From positions 372,001 through 436,000 of the forward strand of contig JALLLS010000010.1 of assembly GCA_025094145.1 (NCBI GenBank): 64,000 nt of DNA, given 5' to 3'. Position numbers and translations under genes: made by a program. This document shows positions 24,644 through 37,655 of the stretch, piece after piece. The first letter of the stretch is position 1. Every line of letters starts with the position of its first letter. The notes below the pieces were generated by a model that was not told the origin of the DNA, did not search any database, and saw only the letters and a list, made by a program, of their open reading frames with translations. The stretch is from Spinellus fusiger (taxonomy: Eukaryota > Mucoromycota > Mucoromycetes > Mucorales > Phycomycetaceae).

Positions 24644-25529
24644 TCAGCAATAGCCTAAAAATCCAGTCTGCAGAATGAGTGTGTAAGTTGGGCAAAGTAG
24701 AAAGAGACAGGTACAGGTCCCTGTGAACTCCCTGGAGAACTCCCCTTTTTTTTTAAAAAAAAATAAAGAAAGAAAGAAAGAAAAAGAAAAAGAAAAACAT
24801 AAGACAATGATCAAGGAAACCTTGGTATGAATATGTTTACTACAAGACATACACTTGTTGCTATTTGAGTTAGTTCTTTTACTATTATTATTACTATTAC
24901 TATGGCTACCACTATCACTATCACTACCACTATCACTACCACTATCACTACCACTATCACTACCACTATCACTACCACTATCACTACCACTATTAGAGGG
25001 ATGTGACATCTCACTATGCTCAATGTCTGTAGAAATGATATAGTATCAACACATACAAACAGCAGTAAAGAATAAAATCAATTGCCTATGCATATCAATC
25101 ACAGTACTCTCTTTAGTCTAGAATAGTAGAGTGTCCTCTAAAATAACAAGAGTCATACCAAGTTTATGACATATCTTGTAGTGTGTAGAGTATCCCTTGG
25201 TAGGAATAACAATGACGATGAATTACAAAAGATTGTCGAAATTACAGTAGATTGCCACCCTACAAAGCATGATAGTAGAACTTCCAACTGGCTTTCTTTC
25301 TCTTACTATTTTTGACTCTCTCCCCCACGGCCTGATGCATAGACAATAGTAATTGTAAGCAGTTTCTACATGAATATAGTAACAAAACATTCATTGAAAT
25401 AATAATCTCGTAGTATTTATTAGACAATTGGACGACTCGGCAGTAGCAAATACCGAGTCTCTTTTGTTGAAGCCTATTCTTACTATCAACCAAGGCCTGT
25501 TCTACAAAGTGATCTACTTCAACAGACAT
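24644..25529 (-). CDS. Doubtful gene with Ser-Asp-Gly repeats
   Basis: Pieces of a spliced gene can be proposed but not closed. A first exon 25529-25454 reads MSVEVDHFVEQALVDSKNRL and ends at a weak donor (GTATTT). An exon at 25026-24821 contains about seven Gly-Ser-Asp-Ser units, then an Asn/Ser stretch and CMSCSKHIHTK. A last exon at 24667-24644 could add TGFLGYC and a stop. An intermediate exon ending at 25159 (GYSTHYKICHKL) meets the SD exon in phase. The Cys and His residues hint at a small zinc-binding fold, but I recognise no family. The middle, 25160-25453, cannot be resolved by eye. Confidence 0.3.
24907..24993 (-). repeat. 12-bp tandem repeat coding Gly-Ser-Asp-Ser
   Basis: About seven near-identical copies of a 12-base unit (CACTACCACTAT on the plus strand), in frame with the doubtful minus-strand exon. 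Confidence 0.9.
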
Positions 25530-27038
25530 TGACTCCAACGTAGTGGCAGTGGAAGCACAAAGACCTTAATGGCCATGGATGTTCCTTTCCTTTAAAGGGT
25601 TGAACCCTTAAATGAGCAGCGAGAACACATTTCCTTTGTTCGAATATAGCACATGGGGATGTGCTTAATAATTTCAATTGCTCAAGATTACATTTTCTAT
25701 TCTATCAAGGGACGCCTCCTTGTTAATAGAGTCGTACAACAGTACACGGGTCTCTGACCTTGTAAATACAGTGAAGAACCAATGGATGGGCCAGTGGCAG
25801 CTGCTTGGTGACTGTTCTTGGTGCGTCTATTAACTCTCATTGTACTAATTGTCTCTCTAGTGGGATGGTGCTAATTAACTTCATACTACGAGCAGGTGTT
25901 TATGATTTACTATAGACACAGCCTCTGATCTAGCCACGTTCTGTGCTCCTGACTTTGAATGAAGTATTTATCTGTTACCAAGTAACTGGACGTGTGTAGG
26001 ACAGAATGGATTTTCATTCTGAAACTGGTGATGACTTGACACGTTTTTTTTTAGATTGCCAATGTATGTTTAATCTCTATAGTATGTTGAGTTTCTATGG
26101 ACTGTTTAATTATTACAGTGCTGAACATGCACCCAATCCATGCTGAGTGTGAGTTAGTACAAGTCATTAGTGAACTCATATGCCATTAATGAATTCATAT
26201 GTCATTAGTGAATTATTAAATTCAACGTGTTGGGTCTTTCCTGTGTTCTGTTAGTGTGTTTTGTTTCTATATTATGTCTATTTATCCATTCAAGGTATAT
26301 TTATTACTAAATTGTTTATCCATTTCTGGCCATGTCATTTAACTATTTAATTGCTCATCTATTTCTATCTCTAATTTTACATGTTGTTTTTGTTATGTCT
26401 ATTAATTCACTGATTCACTTATCTCACGGGTTATCTGGTCATTTATCATTTTTGACTCTATTTTGGTATCTATTTCTAGTCTTGTTTATTTGCTTTATTA
26501 TATTTGTTATCTTGGCCAGTGATTGTTTATTCTATAAGCATGGTTGTTTATTTTCTTAAACATCACGCACAGAGAGATATTTATATATATTTATATATAT
26601 AATCTTATGCTACAAATGGGAACATCTTGTCCGTGGTATTTAGTCTTGTTGTTGCTGCTGTTGTTGCTGTTGTTGGTATTTCTAGGATGACACAACCAAG
26701 GCCATGCTGTGGTATCTCTCTTCTGTCTTGCTGCTATTGCTACTACTTTCTTAGTTAGCGGAGTGTACTCTTACTGACAGAACACCCAGAGAAAGACAAT
26801 AAAAATACGCTACCTTTTATATATCTATATTTTATAAGCACTGCTTTTAATGATAAACATTGGGCCTAATCCCACTCACTATAGACCTGTCTGGTCATCC
26901 TGTCCACTACTACCACTCACGTGTCCATAGGAATGACCCCATCCATTGATAGCTGCATAGACACATTTTATTGACCGACATTTGCCTTTTGTCTCCTTGC
27001 TGACCAGCCTCCTCTCTAGCTAGATTCCAAAGACACTC
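25530..27038. other. Intergenic, upstream of ATG9
   Basis: About 1.5 kb. It contains a short direct repeat at 26163-26221 (three imperfect copies of a unit around CATTAGTGAATTCATAT) and a TA-rich run at 26578-26602. ORFs here are hydrophobic by base composition only. No gene is supported. Confidence 0.5.
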
Positions 27039-29584
27039 ATGGTCACTGCACCTATTCTCAGTTCCCAGTTATCAGAGGAAGAACTGGCACTGGAGTCAGT
27101 ACAACACCATCCTACTTCAGGCCCCAGCAAGCGAGCTCATTACAGCCCGCTCATGAGCCAAGAAGACTCTGATGATTCTGACCTAGAGGCACCTGCGTCT
27201 CTGCTGGTAGAGAATACCAGTCAGCAGCCATTTTTACAGAGAACAAATCCACTACTCTACAGTCAGGAAGCCTACCACGAGTCACCACCACAGCCACAGT
27301 CCACACTCCATCATATGTCTGCTTACGACAGAACCATGTGGCGCTGGACCAACGTACAGAATATGGATACTTTCTTCCAGCGAGTGTATGACTATTATCT
27401 AGGAAAGGGAGTCTATTGTATTATATTATCAAGGCTACTCAACCTTTTGTAAGTCAATGTCTCTGCTATCTGCCCACTCACTTTCTCCCGCAGCCATCTT
27501 GCCTTTCTCCTATGCTTCTCTACCTTTCTCATAGGCTGCATCGACTATAGTGCCATTCCCCACCACCACTCACTATCACAAGTGGTATCGTTTCACAGGC
27601 TGTCAAGGTAACTAAATGACATGAGGGGCAGTGTTACTGAATGTCCTTAGTTTGCCCTTCTTTGTCACATTTCTCCTTGTATTATTCACTACTTGGTGGG
27701 TGTTACAGGCCGTCCGATTTGTATGGGACCTGCCGGGTCTCTTTGAAATCCATAACTTCTACCATCATCTACTATCAATTCCTGATGTAAGTTGATAAGA
27801 ATAGACACAGGTATCTTATTCTTCATTGCCAACCACAGCAAGACATACAAACAGTAGCATGGCAAAAGGTGGTGGAGCGTATGATTGCTATTCGCCATAC
27901 AAATCCCAACACAGCTGAAGATAGACTACAGTTTACTGTCCATGATATTGCCAACAGAATCATGCGACGTGAGAATTACATGATTGCATTGTTCAACAAG
28001 GAAATCCTCAATATGACGATTCCTCTTCCCTTTTTCCGCCATCGACACATGTTTACCCGTGATTTTGAATGGAATTTATCTTACTGTGTTGAGAGCTATG
28101 TGTTTGATGGACGTGGACAGATAAGAAAGAGGTTTCTGAAGGAGGAGAATCGACATGTCCTGGTAGAAGGGTAATTTGGAAATAGACATGGAGAAAATAG
28201 AGAAACAAAGACCAAGCAACTCATCGCATGGGCCATTAGACTTCGAAAGAGATTCAGGTTCATGGGAATAGTGAATCTTATCTTTGCACCTTTTATCCTT
28301 GTTTATCTCTTTGTCTTTTTCTTCTTTCGTTATTTTGAGGTAAAGAAAAGAAGAAGAAAGAAAAAGAAAAAAACATCTACTCATCTACCATTGACAGGAA
28401 TATCACAAAAACCCATCTGAACTTGGCTCCAGGGCCTATTCACCCCTTGCCAAATGGAAGTTCAGAGAATTCAACGAACTGCCTCATCTCTTTAGAGCAC
28501 GTATTAGCCAAAGCTATGTCCATGCTAATAAGTATCTGGAACAGTTCCCCAAAGAGAAGACAGCCCTTTTAGCTGGGTGAGTTGAGTTGTTGATTATCAG
28601 AACACAACTAACTTGTAAAGAACAGCTTTGTTGCATTTGTCTCTGGGTCTTTTGCAGGTGTCCTTGCATTGTTGACCTTGTTTGATTCTGAAGCCTTGTT
28701 GAACTTTGAAATCACACCCAATGGCACTGTTCTTTTCTATCTTGGACTGTTTGGCACTGTGTTTGCTGTCAGTCGTGGTATGATTCCAGATGAACATTTG
28801 GTGTTTGAGCCAAAAGAAATGTTGGCCCATGTAGTGGAGCATACCCACTATCTTCCTACTGAATGGAGAGGAAAATTCCATACAGACGAGGTAAAGTTTA
28901 TTATTTATTTATTTATTTATTTGTCATTATCATTATCATTATCATGTCTATGTCTACAGGAGCAGCACTCACACTCTACATTAGGTACGAGCTCAATTCT
29001 GTCAGCTATTTGATTACAAAATTGCCCTGTTTCTACAAGAAGTCCTGAGTGTCTTGTTCACACCCCTTGTCCTTTTATACTCTCTTCCACGCTCAAGTGA
29101 GTCTATCATAGACTTCTTCAGAGAGTTTACAGTCCATGTCGATGGGATTGGCTATGTCTGCAGCTTTGCTCAGTTTGATTTTGCCCGCCATGGAAACATC
29201 CACTATGGTGCTCCTGTTCAAGTGGGCGACGACTACTACGTGAGTCGGGATGGCAAAATGGAAAAAAGTTTCTTGAATTTTAAGACACAGCACCCAGAAT
29301 GGGAACCTAATGATATGGCGGGATCTCTGTACTTGTCTCGTTTGGCAGCCTTCCAACAGAGTACACCTGGTACTGCTTTGGGTGCTTCAAATGTGAGGAG
29401 GGGTGTGACTGTTCCGTTGAACAAGTATGGAGTGACAGGCGATGTTCCAAGCCATTTGGGAGACTCTTTTGTTAATAGCCAACCTACACAGTGGCAAAAT
29501 GATCCAGAGACAGAAGAAACACGACAACCTGCTGTGGTTGGTCTGTTGAACCAATTTTATGCCCTAAACAATCCTACTGTATAA
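27039..29584 (+). CDS. ATG9: Autophagy membrane protein Atg9 (lipid scramblase)
   Basis: Eight exons (27039-27448, 27494-27607, 27651-27786, 27839-28170, 28240-28339, 28398-28576, 28626-28890, 28985-29584) join in frame to 711 residues. Atg9 is the polytopic membrane protein that supplies seed vesicles and scrambles lipids during autophagosome growth. Hallmarks: an acidic N-terminal tail; [32 protein letters not shown] before the first membrane segment; [13 protein letters not shown]; a long loop; [22 protein letters not shown]; and the C-terminal core [26 protein letters not shown]. Several membrane segments are evident (around [54 protein letters not shown]). At 28577-28625 the CAG acceptor, not the nearer AAG, restores the frame. 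At 28891-28984 the TTAG acceptor gives [17 protein letters not shown], as in relatives. The length is typical of short fungal Atg9. Confidence 0.95.
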
Positions 29585-29591
29585 CTGCTAG

Positions 29592-29712
29592 TGTTTTGCA
29601 GTGTTTTGCAGTGTTTTGTAGTATACAATAGTATAGTATAGTATATAATATAAATTATATGTTAGTATCCATTAGTATTCATTAGTATCCATCAGTATCC
29701 ATTAGTATTCCA
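29592..29712 (+). repeat. Short tandem repeats after ATG9
   Basis: Three GTGTTTTGCA-type units, then GTATA runs, then about five AGTATCCATT-type units, all within 120 bases of the ATG9 stop. Confidence 0.85.
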
Positions 29713-29727
29713 TTTTCTTTATCAAAA

Positions 29728-29830
29728 AACTAGTAGCTACTTGGCCCTTTGTAATGGGCCATGACTGATAGCTCTCATAAATCAATCCAATGCTTATCAT
29801 AGTTGTGTGTTTTACAGTTGATATAAACAG
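29728..29830 (-). mobile_element. Helitron-like 3' terminus (fragment A)
   Basis: Read on the minus strand, the segment ends in TGGCCC, an 8-base loop, GGGCCA, then AGTAGCTA and CTAG, followed by TT. That is a 6-bp hairpin just before a CTAG end with a T next to it, the layout of Helitron 3' ends. The segment is closely similar to 57359-57460 and more distantly to the last 150 bases of the Helitron at 37745-37845. The 5' limit is not visible. Confidence 0.6.
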
Positions 29831-32213
29831 TGTGCTAAAATGTTGGTATTTTATTTTGGATTCAACATAAGAAGAAATGTATGGACTGAAAACTAAAGTA
29901 CTATTATGTAAACAATATTATCAGTAAATTTATCTTTTCTTCCTGGTATGTGTAAGCTTTGGAAATCCAAAAAATAAATAAAAAATAAAAAATAAAAAAT
30001 TACTGATACAAATTGCCAACTGCTAACTTCTCGTTTTTCTTAATATTTAAGCTAACACTATAAATGAAAGATTTCTTAATATAAATTATAAGTCATTATG
30101 CATGTGCATTGATTGGTGGTACGGCCTAAATACATTTTATATGTGTATCTGAGATTATTTCTGTATTTTAAATTACTATCGCCTTTCATTTGGGTTGTAG
30201 AATAACCTTTTATGGAATAATCTTTAAAATTAATGGCCTTCGGGGATCCAATGGATTACTCTTTTGTGATTTCTTTGTTAATAGCAGTACATTATCTTGC
30301 TCTGTTATGCTTATCTTGACAAGTACTCAAGTATTAAGTTGTATGTGCAGTATAAGAAATAAATAAACAAAAAACAAAAAGAAATAGAGAGAAGACTAAC
30401 AAAACAAAACCATGTATATATTTCTATTCTGATGATGTATTATACAATAGCCACTTCTCTCCTACAATCAAGTCAAACACTTCATACTCTCTTTCTGTCT
30501 TGGACCTAAAGTCCAGTATTAGAAAACAATACTTAGTTATCATTAAGCACCACCATTCATATCATTAACAATGAGACAGTTAAAGTGAATATGAATATGG
30601 ATTCAATGAATAGCTATGACTTCTCTTCTGAACAATGACCACTAGAACTAATGCCATAGGTTCTGTAATCAATCTACTGTAAATATTGTTATGTACTCCT
30701 ACTGTGAGCCTAAGGATAACATATTATGTTAAGAGAAGATGGACTGAGTTGTACTGTTGGAATAAGTCTGACTCTATTTATTCCTTTTATAGATATCTTT
30801 GTACTATTGAATTACAATGCCAGTATTTATTACCATATTAGGCAACCAGACAATTAAAATCATATATTAAGACTCAGTATATGGTATTTTAAAACATCTT
30901 GACCAATCAAACTACCATTATGGTTTAATAGTCCGTTGAATTCCTTTTATATCCCAAACATCTTTAGGTGTGTAAGCAAAGAGTGTGTTTAGTCTCTCTT
31001 TTTCTCTCTCTCTAGGCAGGAGATGTATCACTTTCCTACCTATTGTGAGATTAATCATCTCTATTTCTATTGAGAATTTTAAGTAAGATTTATTCTTTTT
31101 TTTTTCTTTTTCTTTTTAGTGTTATTGATGGGTGATGGACTACCCGTTATACATACTGTAGATTCAAAGATGCACTTTTTATTTATTTGCTCATTCCAAT
31201 TTCTCCGATACAATTAATATGCTTCTTATGAAAATGTTTTCTCCGCCCTTAGCTATGGACACCGCCACCCCTTCTATGTGACACGACTGCCTTGGACACC
31301 AAGAGATAAATCCTACGTCATCTTCTATAGTTACCTACACACCTATTGTACCAGAAATAGATGGCAATAAGAAGAAGAAAGGGGAGGAATCCAATGAGCA
31401 AACATGGGTTGATCTATTGACACTATAGGCAACTATTGATATGTTATAGATGTTCTCTATTCTGTAGGGATAATTTGTAACTATCAAGTCGGTACTCTAA
31501 ATAGCACTGTGTGACTCATCAGCGCTGCGTATCCATGACATGAAGTAATCCAAATCAACTTTTGTCTCGTATTGTCTTTTGAGTTGTGATCCGTGGGAAA
31601 GCTCCTCCAAAGTAGTTATTATTCGTGGGAAAGACACATTAGAGATCAGGGAATTTATGCACACTGCACCAGGACTTAAACTACAGGCCTTTTTCGACTT
31701 CTCACTACAGAACACAGACAGAACTACACCACACACTGGACTAGGAGAAAGAAGAGCCAGGTGGACAGATGTAGATGTAGATGCAGATGTAGATGTAAAT
31801 ACCATGTCTTCTGTGTTGGTCAATAGAAAGAGATACAAGCTCTATGGTAATGAGAAGCAGAAGAATAGATCCACAAGAGATCAGCGGAGATGGTACTAGG
31901 CCCTGTCTAAGAAAAAGAACATTTGGTAGAGAAATCCAATAGAACAGATGTGAATAAGATCCCAGAGTGACTCTCTATTGGCCTTTAGAATGGCATAAGG
32001 GAGAAGAATAGACAGAGTGTTCTGTCGTTGTTTATATATTAGTAAACTATAGAATGCTATGGAATGCTATAGGACGCTGCTTCCTATCCTGATTCGTAGT
32101 CAGACGCCTTGTCCATTGGGCCATGGTCCTTATTCATCATTGCTTCCTATCAACGTGTCTTCTTTAGCAGACAGTTCCATCTAACAGTCACCTTGGACTG
32201 ACATTACAGAGAC

Positions 32214-32220
32214 TATAAAA
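32214..32220 (+). promoter_or_regulatory. PUT2: TATA box of PUT2
   Basis: TATAAAA lies 62 bases upstream of the PUT2 ATG, a typical distance. Motif seen; function inferred. Confidence 0.55.
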
Positions 32221-32281
32221 AGAACACTATTAGACATCGTGATGCGCTTCTTTATATTCTTTTTTTTCTTCCTATTTTATA

Positions 32282-34096
32282 ATGTCTGTTCCTACTCTTG
32301 CCCACTTCAAGTTGCCTGTGATTGAGAATGAACCCATGGTAAACACCTGTCACTTGTATTAAACAAACAAACAAACAAAAAGAGACCTTGTTATTGATGG
32401 ATGGACGGATTGACTGTTGATAGCTCAATTATGCACCTGGTTCTGTCGAAAGAGTCAAACTCGAGAGTGCAGTCAAGGCTATGCTCGAGCAGGAAGTCCC
32501 TGAGATTCCTGTGATTATCAACGGTGAAAAGGTAACCAAAAAATAATAAAAATAAAAAAAACAAAACAAAAAGTCTCATAGACTGAACTCTGGGCCTTGT
32601 ATATTTAGATCTACACTGGCAAGAAGGCTATCCAGGTCAATCCCTCTGAACACAAAAAGGCCGTATGTACCTACCACGAGGCTGATGCTGCATTGACTCG
32701 CAAGGCTATTGAAGGTGCAGCCAGTGCCAAGGCCAAGTGGGAAAACCTTCCCTTCAATGACCGTGTAGCTGTCTTTCTTAAAGCAGCCGATCTTCTGTCC
32801 TCAAAGTACCGCTACAAAGTGTTGGCTGCCACTATGCTGGGTCAGGGCAAGAACATCTGGCAGGCTGAGATTGATGCTGCTGCTGAACTCTGTGACTTTT
32901 TGCGCTTCAACTGTAAGTATGCTGAGGAAATCTACCAGCAGCAGCCTCCCAAGAACGCACCTGGTACATGGAACCGCACTGAATTCCGTGCCCTTGAAGG
33001 ATTTGTCTTGGCTGTATCTCCCTTCAACTTCACTGCTATTGGTGGCAATCTGTCGGCTGCTCCTGCCTTGATGGGCAATGTTGTGTTGTGGAAGCCCTCT
33101 CCTGGTGCCATCTACTCCAACTACCTTGTCTATGAAGTACTGGTGGAGGCAGGTCTTCCTGCTGGTGTGATTCAGTTCATCCCTGGTCCTGCTGAGGAGA
33201 TTGTGGGGGAAGCCCTCAAGAGTCCCTCCTTTGCCTCTCTCCACTTTACAGGATCCACCCATGTTTTCCGTCATTTGTGGAGGGAGATTGGCAACAACAT
33301 TGAGCGCTACTCTTCCTATCCTCGTATTGTAGGTGAGACAGGCGGAAAGAACTACCACCTCCTCCACCCCAGTCTTGATCGTGAGGGAGTGCGTCATGCT
33401 GCTCTTCAGACCATCCGTGGTAGTTTCGAGTACCAGGGACAAAAGTGTTCTGCCTGTAGTCGTGTGTATGTGCCCAAGTCTTTGTTGGGTGACTTTAAAA
33501 AGGACTTGCTTGAGGAGCATGCCAAGATCACCATGGGTCCTGTCGACCAGTTCCACCACTTCAACGGTCCAGTCATCCACCAGGCTGCCTTTGACAAGAT
33601 TAAGGGCTACATCCAGCATGCCAGTGCTGAAGATGACTCTGAAATCATTGCCGGTGGTCACTGTGATGACAGCGTTGGTTACTTTATTGAGCCTACCATC
33701 ATCATCACCAAGAACAAGTCAGCAAAGACACTGGTAGAAGAGATCTTTGGTCCTGTATTGACCCTCTATGTCTACGAAGACTGTGACTTTGCCTCTACCT
33801 GCAAGTTGATCGGTGACACTACACAGTATGGTCTTACAGGTGCATTCTTTGCCAAGGACCGTGATTCCATCGTTGAAGGCTCCAACTACTTGCGCAACAC
33901 TTGTGGTAACTTTTATATCAATGACAAGTGCACAGGTGCTGTTGTGGGTCAGCAGCCTTTTGGTGGTGCTCGTGCTTCAGGAACAAATGACAAGGCTGGA
34001 AGTGCTGCTTTGTTGAATCGCTTTGTTTCCACTCGTTCCATCAAGGAGAGCTTTGTTCCTATTGAGTCCTTCCACTACCCCTCCAACCTGCTCTAA
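32282..34096 (+). CDS. PUT2: Delta-1-pyrroline-5-carboxylate dehydrogenase, mitochondrial
   Basis: Exons 32282-32338, 32424-32531 and 32609-34096 join in phase 0 to 550 residues, the usual length. The enzyme oxidises glutamate semialdehyde (from proline) to glutamate with NAD+, the second step of proline breakdown in mitochondria. It belongs to the ALDH4 family. The N-terminus MSVPTLAHFKLPVIENEPM joins LNYAPGS, a family signature. The NAD-binding part includes ALMGNVVLWKPSPGAIYS and LHFTGSTHVF. The catalytic Glu is in VGETGGKN and the catalytic Cys in GQKCSACSR. The C-terminal FGPVLTLYVY and QQPFGGARASGTNDKAG blocks are also present. Codon use is strongly biased to C- and T-ending codons, suggesting high expression. 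Its stop is followed within 100 bases by Helitron sequence, so the 3' UTR may have been altered. Confidence 0.96.
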
Positions 34097-34132
34097 GGTC
34101 GTATATATATATATATAAAATAAAATAAAAAG

Positions 34133-37100
34133 GTGCTTTTATTAAGTAGAGAGCAGTCTATATCTTCTAGTGTATTGACTTTCTATAGTGTTCCTAATGA
34201 TGATAGCCAAACAGGGACTTTCAGAGACATCAGGGTCTACCTTCGTCGTACCACCAACGAAGCAACATATTCTTTTACTCGAATAAACCAAAACAGCGGG
34301 TTGTATATTCTATTGCACTATGTTTTGATGTTTCCCAATGGAGAATCAGGTTGGGATTGTAGTATGACTTTGAAGGGTTCTGTTACGGGTGACAATGGAA
34401 ACCAAAATGAGCTAATAGAGAAGGGGGATCAGGACACTATGATCAATACTACAGCTGATAATAACAACAGCAACAATAGTGGTGGAAGGCTGCCTCAACG
34501 TGTCTACTATAGATTCCGTTTGCATCTTAGAGACATAGAGTACCCCATTATCTTCAAGGCCAAGCGTCTCTTTCAACAATACTTGGTGGATATCTGGGCA
34601 TTATGTGACCAAAAAAAATTGTCATGGATTGCACGATACACTTATCAATCAAGACATTGTTGCATTATCTATTGGTCGTCGAATTGTATTACCAAGCAGT
34701 TTTTTGGGAGGACCCAGATTTATGGCCAAGCAATATCAAGATGCCATGGCAATAGTTCGACAGTTTGGAAAGCCTTCATTATTCATCACCTTTACTGCAA
34801 ATCCAAGATGGGAAGAGATCACCAGGGAGCTGTTTCCAGGTCAAACAGCTGCTGATAGACCAGATTTAGTTGCAAGGGTTTTCAATTTAAAGGTAAGAGC
34901 TTTTATAAAAGAGCTCAAGTACAAGCATATCTTTGGCAAGTACAAAGGTTTAGTAAGAACCATTGAGTACCAAAAGCGAGGTTTGCCTCATGTTCATCTT
35001 CTTCTCTTTCTTGATCGGTTCCAAAACATTGACAATCGTGAAAAAATTGATAAGTTATATCTGCCGAGATACCCTCAAAAGATACAGATCCAGAATTATA
35101 CAATCTGGTAACAAGAAACATGATCCATGGCCCATGTGGTGAATATATTAACCCAAAGTCGCCATGTAGGGTCAAAGATGAACACGGAAGAATGGAATGC
35201 TCAAAAAGTTTTCCAAAACCATATGCAGAGTCTACCCAGCTCAATGAAAATGGATATCCAACATATAAGCGAACAAGCCAAGCTACAAACTCAACCTCCT
35301 TTAATGTGCCTTTACCATCCAACCGTCAAGAAACATTTCAAGTCACAAACAACTGGGTTGTTCCATACAACCCATATCTATTGAAAAAATACAAAGCACA
35401 CATCAATGTTGAAGTATGTACAATCATCAAGCCTGTAAAATATATCTACAAGTATATCTACAAGGGAGCAGATAGAACAACGCTTCAAATCAGTGATACG
35501 AATGATGAGATTGAAAGATATCTCCAAGGTCGCTATATTGGACCTGCTGAAGCTTTTTGGAGGATATTTGAATATCCAATTCACGAAGAAGATTCTACTG
35601 TGATTCAACTTCCAGTACACTTGAAAAATGCAACAGCCGAAGAGCTGCGTGAAAATATGCATAAAAGCAAATCAATGCTCATGGCTTTCTTTGACTATAA
35701 TCTGAACAATGAAAATGATAGATTACATCTTTACCAAGAGTTTCCACAGAGCCATGTTTATAAAACAAAGACAAGAGAGTGGCTTCCAAGACGAAAGGGT
35801 TTTGCATTAGGAAGGATGTATTTCTGTAACCCCATCAGTGGAAAAAGATATTATCTACGATTGTTACTTACAACTGTAAGGGGACCTACGTCTTCTATTT
35901 GTTACATCTTTAATGTACGGGGAAGTTATAGATGCTTTATCAATCTGGATTAAATACCGCGAAAACTTTTGTGATGATCTCGAACACCGTCTTCAGCAGA
36001 TATTTCAAGACCCAAATCATGAGATATTCAATTCAACAACCGTGTTTTACAATAGCATGTCTACATTAGACTACGGTCTTTACTTGATTGACAATGGCTT
36101 GCACGATTTTGGAAAATCACTTTCTGATTTTGATCTGCCTTTATATATTTATAACTGGAGTGAATCTCTTATCCAGAATGGCCAAACTCAACATGAGAAT
36201 AGACTCATTCAATCTGAATCAGATTATGATGCCATTTCAGAAAGAGATCAATATCAGTTAAAATATGAAAGCATGAATAGTGGGCAACGTGAAGCATTCG
36301 ACACAATCACAAAACTTACATCAGAAAGCCCAACACAAGCAAATTTCTTTTTACAAGGTCCTGCTGGTACAGGAAAAACATTTATCTATTCTGCTTTGTG
36401 TCATTACTTTCGTAGTCAAAAGAAAATTGTAATCTGTGTTGCCTCTTCCGGCATTGCTGCTTTACTTTTGCCAGGAGGTCGTACCTCACATTCTAGATTC
36501 AAAATCCCAATATCCATCCACGAGTCATCCTCATGTGCTGTAACAAAAAATAGTCAGCTTGCACATCTTTTAAGAAAAGCAAGTCTAATGATCTGGGATG
36601 AAGTTCCAATGCAAAACAAATTTTGTTTCGAGGCCGTGGACAGAATGTTAAAAGATGTAAGAGATAGTGACAGTATGTTTGGTGGAGTTCCTTTTGTTCT
36701 TAGTGGAGATTTTTCTCAAATACCCCCTGTGGTCAAAAACAGTGACAGAAGTGATATTGTACAGGCGTCAATTAGATGTTCTTATATTTGGAGAAATCTC
36801 AAAGTCTTGAAACTAACAGAAAACATGCGACTACAACGCAGCATTAGCAATAACAATAACATTCGCTATATAGAATGGTTATCTGCTCTCAACTATGATC
36901 CACAATTACAAAATCAGCAAATCAACATTCCATCTTTTATCCAGCAAACAAATGATATGAATCTATTCATAAACAGCATCTTTAGTCGCGAGATATTATT
37001 ACACTCCTTAACAAATAATCAAATCCTACTCAAATCGACCCTTCTCTCCAGCAGAAATGATAATGTCGATTATATAAACAAAGAAGTCTTATAGCTCTTA

Positions 37101-37655
37101 CCAGGCCAATTGATAACACTAAATTCAGCAGACAAAATCGATTCTGATCCTGCTGAAGAACTTCATCAACTTTCTGACGAATATTTAAAGTCACTCAATC
37201 CTGCTGGACTTCCACTATCAAAACTCGAACTGAAAATAGGTGCTCCAGTAATACTCCTAAGAAATTTTAATCCTGAAAAAGGCCTATGTAATGGTACCAG
37301 AATGATTGTAAAACACATTGGTCAATACTCTCTCTTTATTAGCTATAAAGACCAATCTGGTCAAGATGCTGAGGCTATAATCCCCAGGTTGAATCTAAAT
37401 ACTAATGAAGGAGAGTTTCCTTTCATTTTATCAAGAAAACAATTTCCAGTTCGTCTTTGCTTTGCCATGACTATAAACAAGTCTCAGGGTCAATCGCTCG
37501 ACAATGTTGGCATTGACCTTTGCACACCTGTTTTTACTCATGGTCAATTATATGTCGCCTTTTCAAGAGCCACCAATATCAAAAACATCTCTGTTCTCTT
37601 TCCAAGCCAAATTCATCAAACTGAAAATATTGTATATCCTGAACTTTTACTTTAG
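34133..37655 (+). pseudogene. Helitron Rep-helicase, broken and 5'-truncated
   Basis: Adjacent reading frames together encode most of a Helitron RepHel protein. In order: the Helitron-like N domain (LLHYVLMFPNGESGW; RRIVLPSSFLGGPRFMAKQ; LFITFTANPRWEEITREL); the HUH motif in GLPHVHLLLFLD; the two-tyrosine motif in KYIYKYIYKG; and a Pif1-type helicase with Walker A GPAGTGKT, Walker B MIWDEVPM, LSGDFSQIPPV, and a C-terminal GQLYVAFSRATN. All catalytic motifs survive. Lesions: a frameshift at an A-run near 34612-34620, another near 35055, another near 35910, and an in-frame TAG at 37092. The N-terminal region before the LHYVLMFP block is missing. Such proteins nick and unwind DNA for rolling-circle transposition. 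This copy cannot make a full-length enzyme as read. Confidence 0.9.

Larger units (their letters stand above)
29585..32281. other. Intergenic region with Helitron-like 3' end and short repeats
   Basis: About 2.7 kb between ATG9 and PUT2. Besides the features listed separately it is AT-rich. A fragment near 30940-30985 resembles one at 59180-59225. Overlapping ORFs on both strands at 31497-31899 have no recognisable domain; a GATGTA-type repeat at 31765-31800 explains their odd composition. Confidence 0.5.

Noticed and set aside
24907..24993. CRISPR-like array
   Set aside because: The repeat is a 12-base tandem unit without spacers, in a eukaryotic coding-like context.
26332..26559. Hydrophobic plus-strand ORF upstream of ATG9
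   Set aside because: T-rich base composition alone gives Leu/Phe/Ile runs; no conserved motif and no regular start context.
31497..31899. Overlapping ORFs on both strands between ATG9 and PUT2
   Set aside because: No domain, no splice pattern, no good start context; a GATGTA repeat produces the open frames.
32801..33661. Minus-strand 286-codon ORF within PUT2
   Set aside because: Shadow of the biased codon use of PUT2; the plus frame carries the full enzyme signature.
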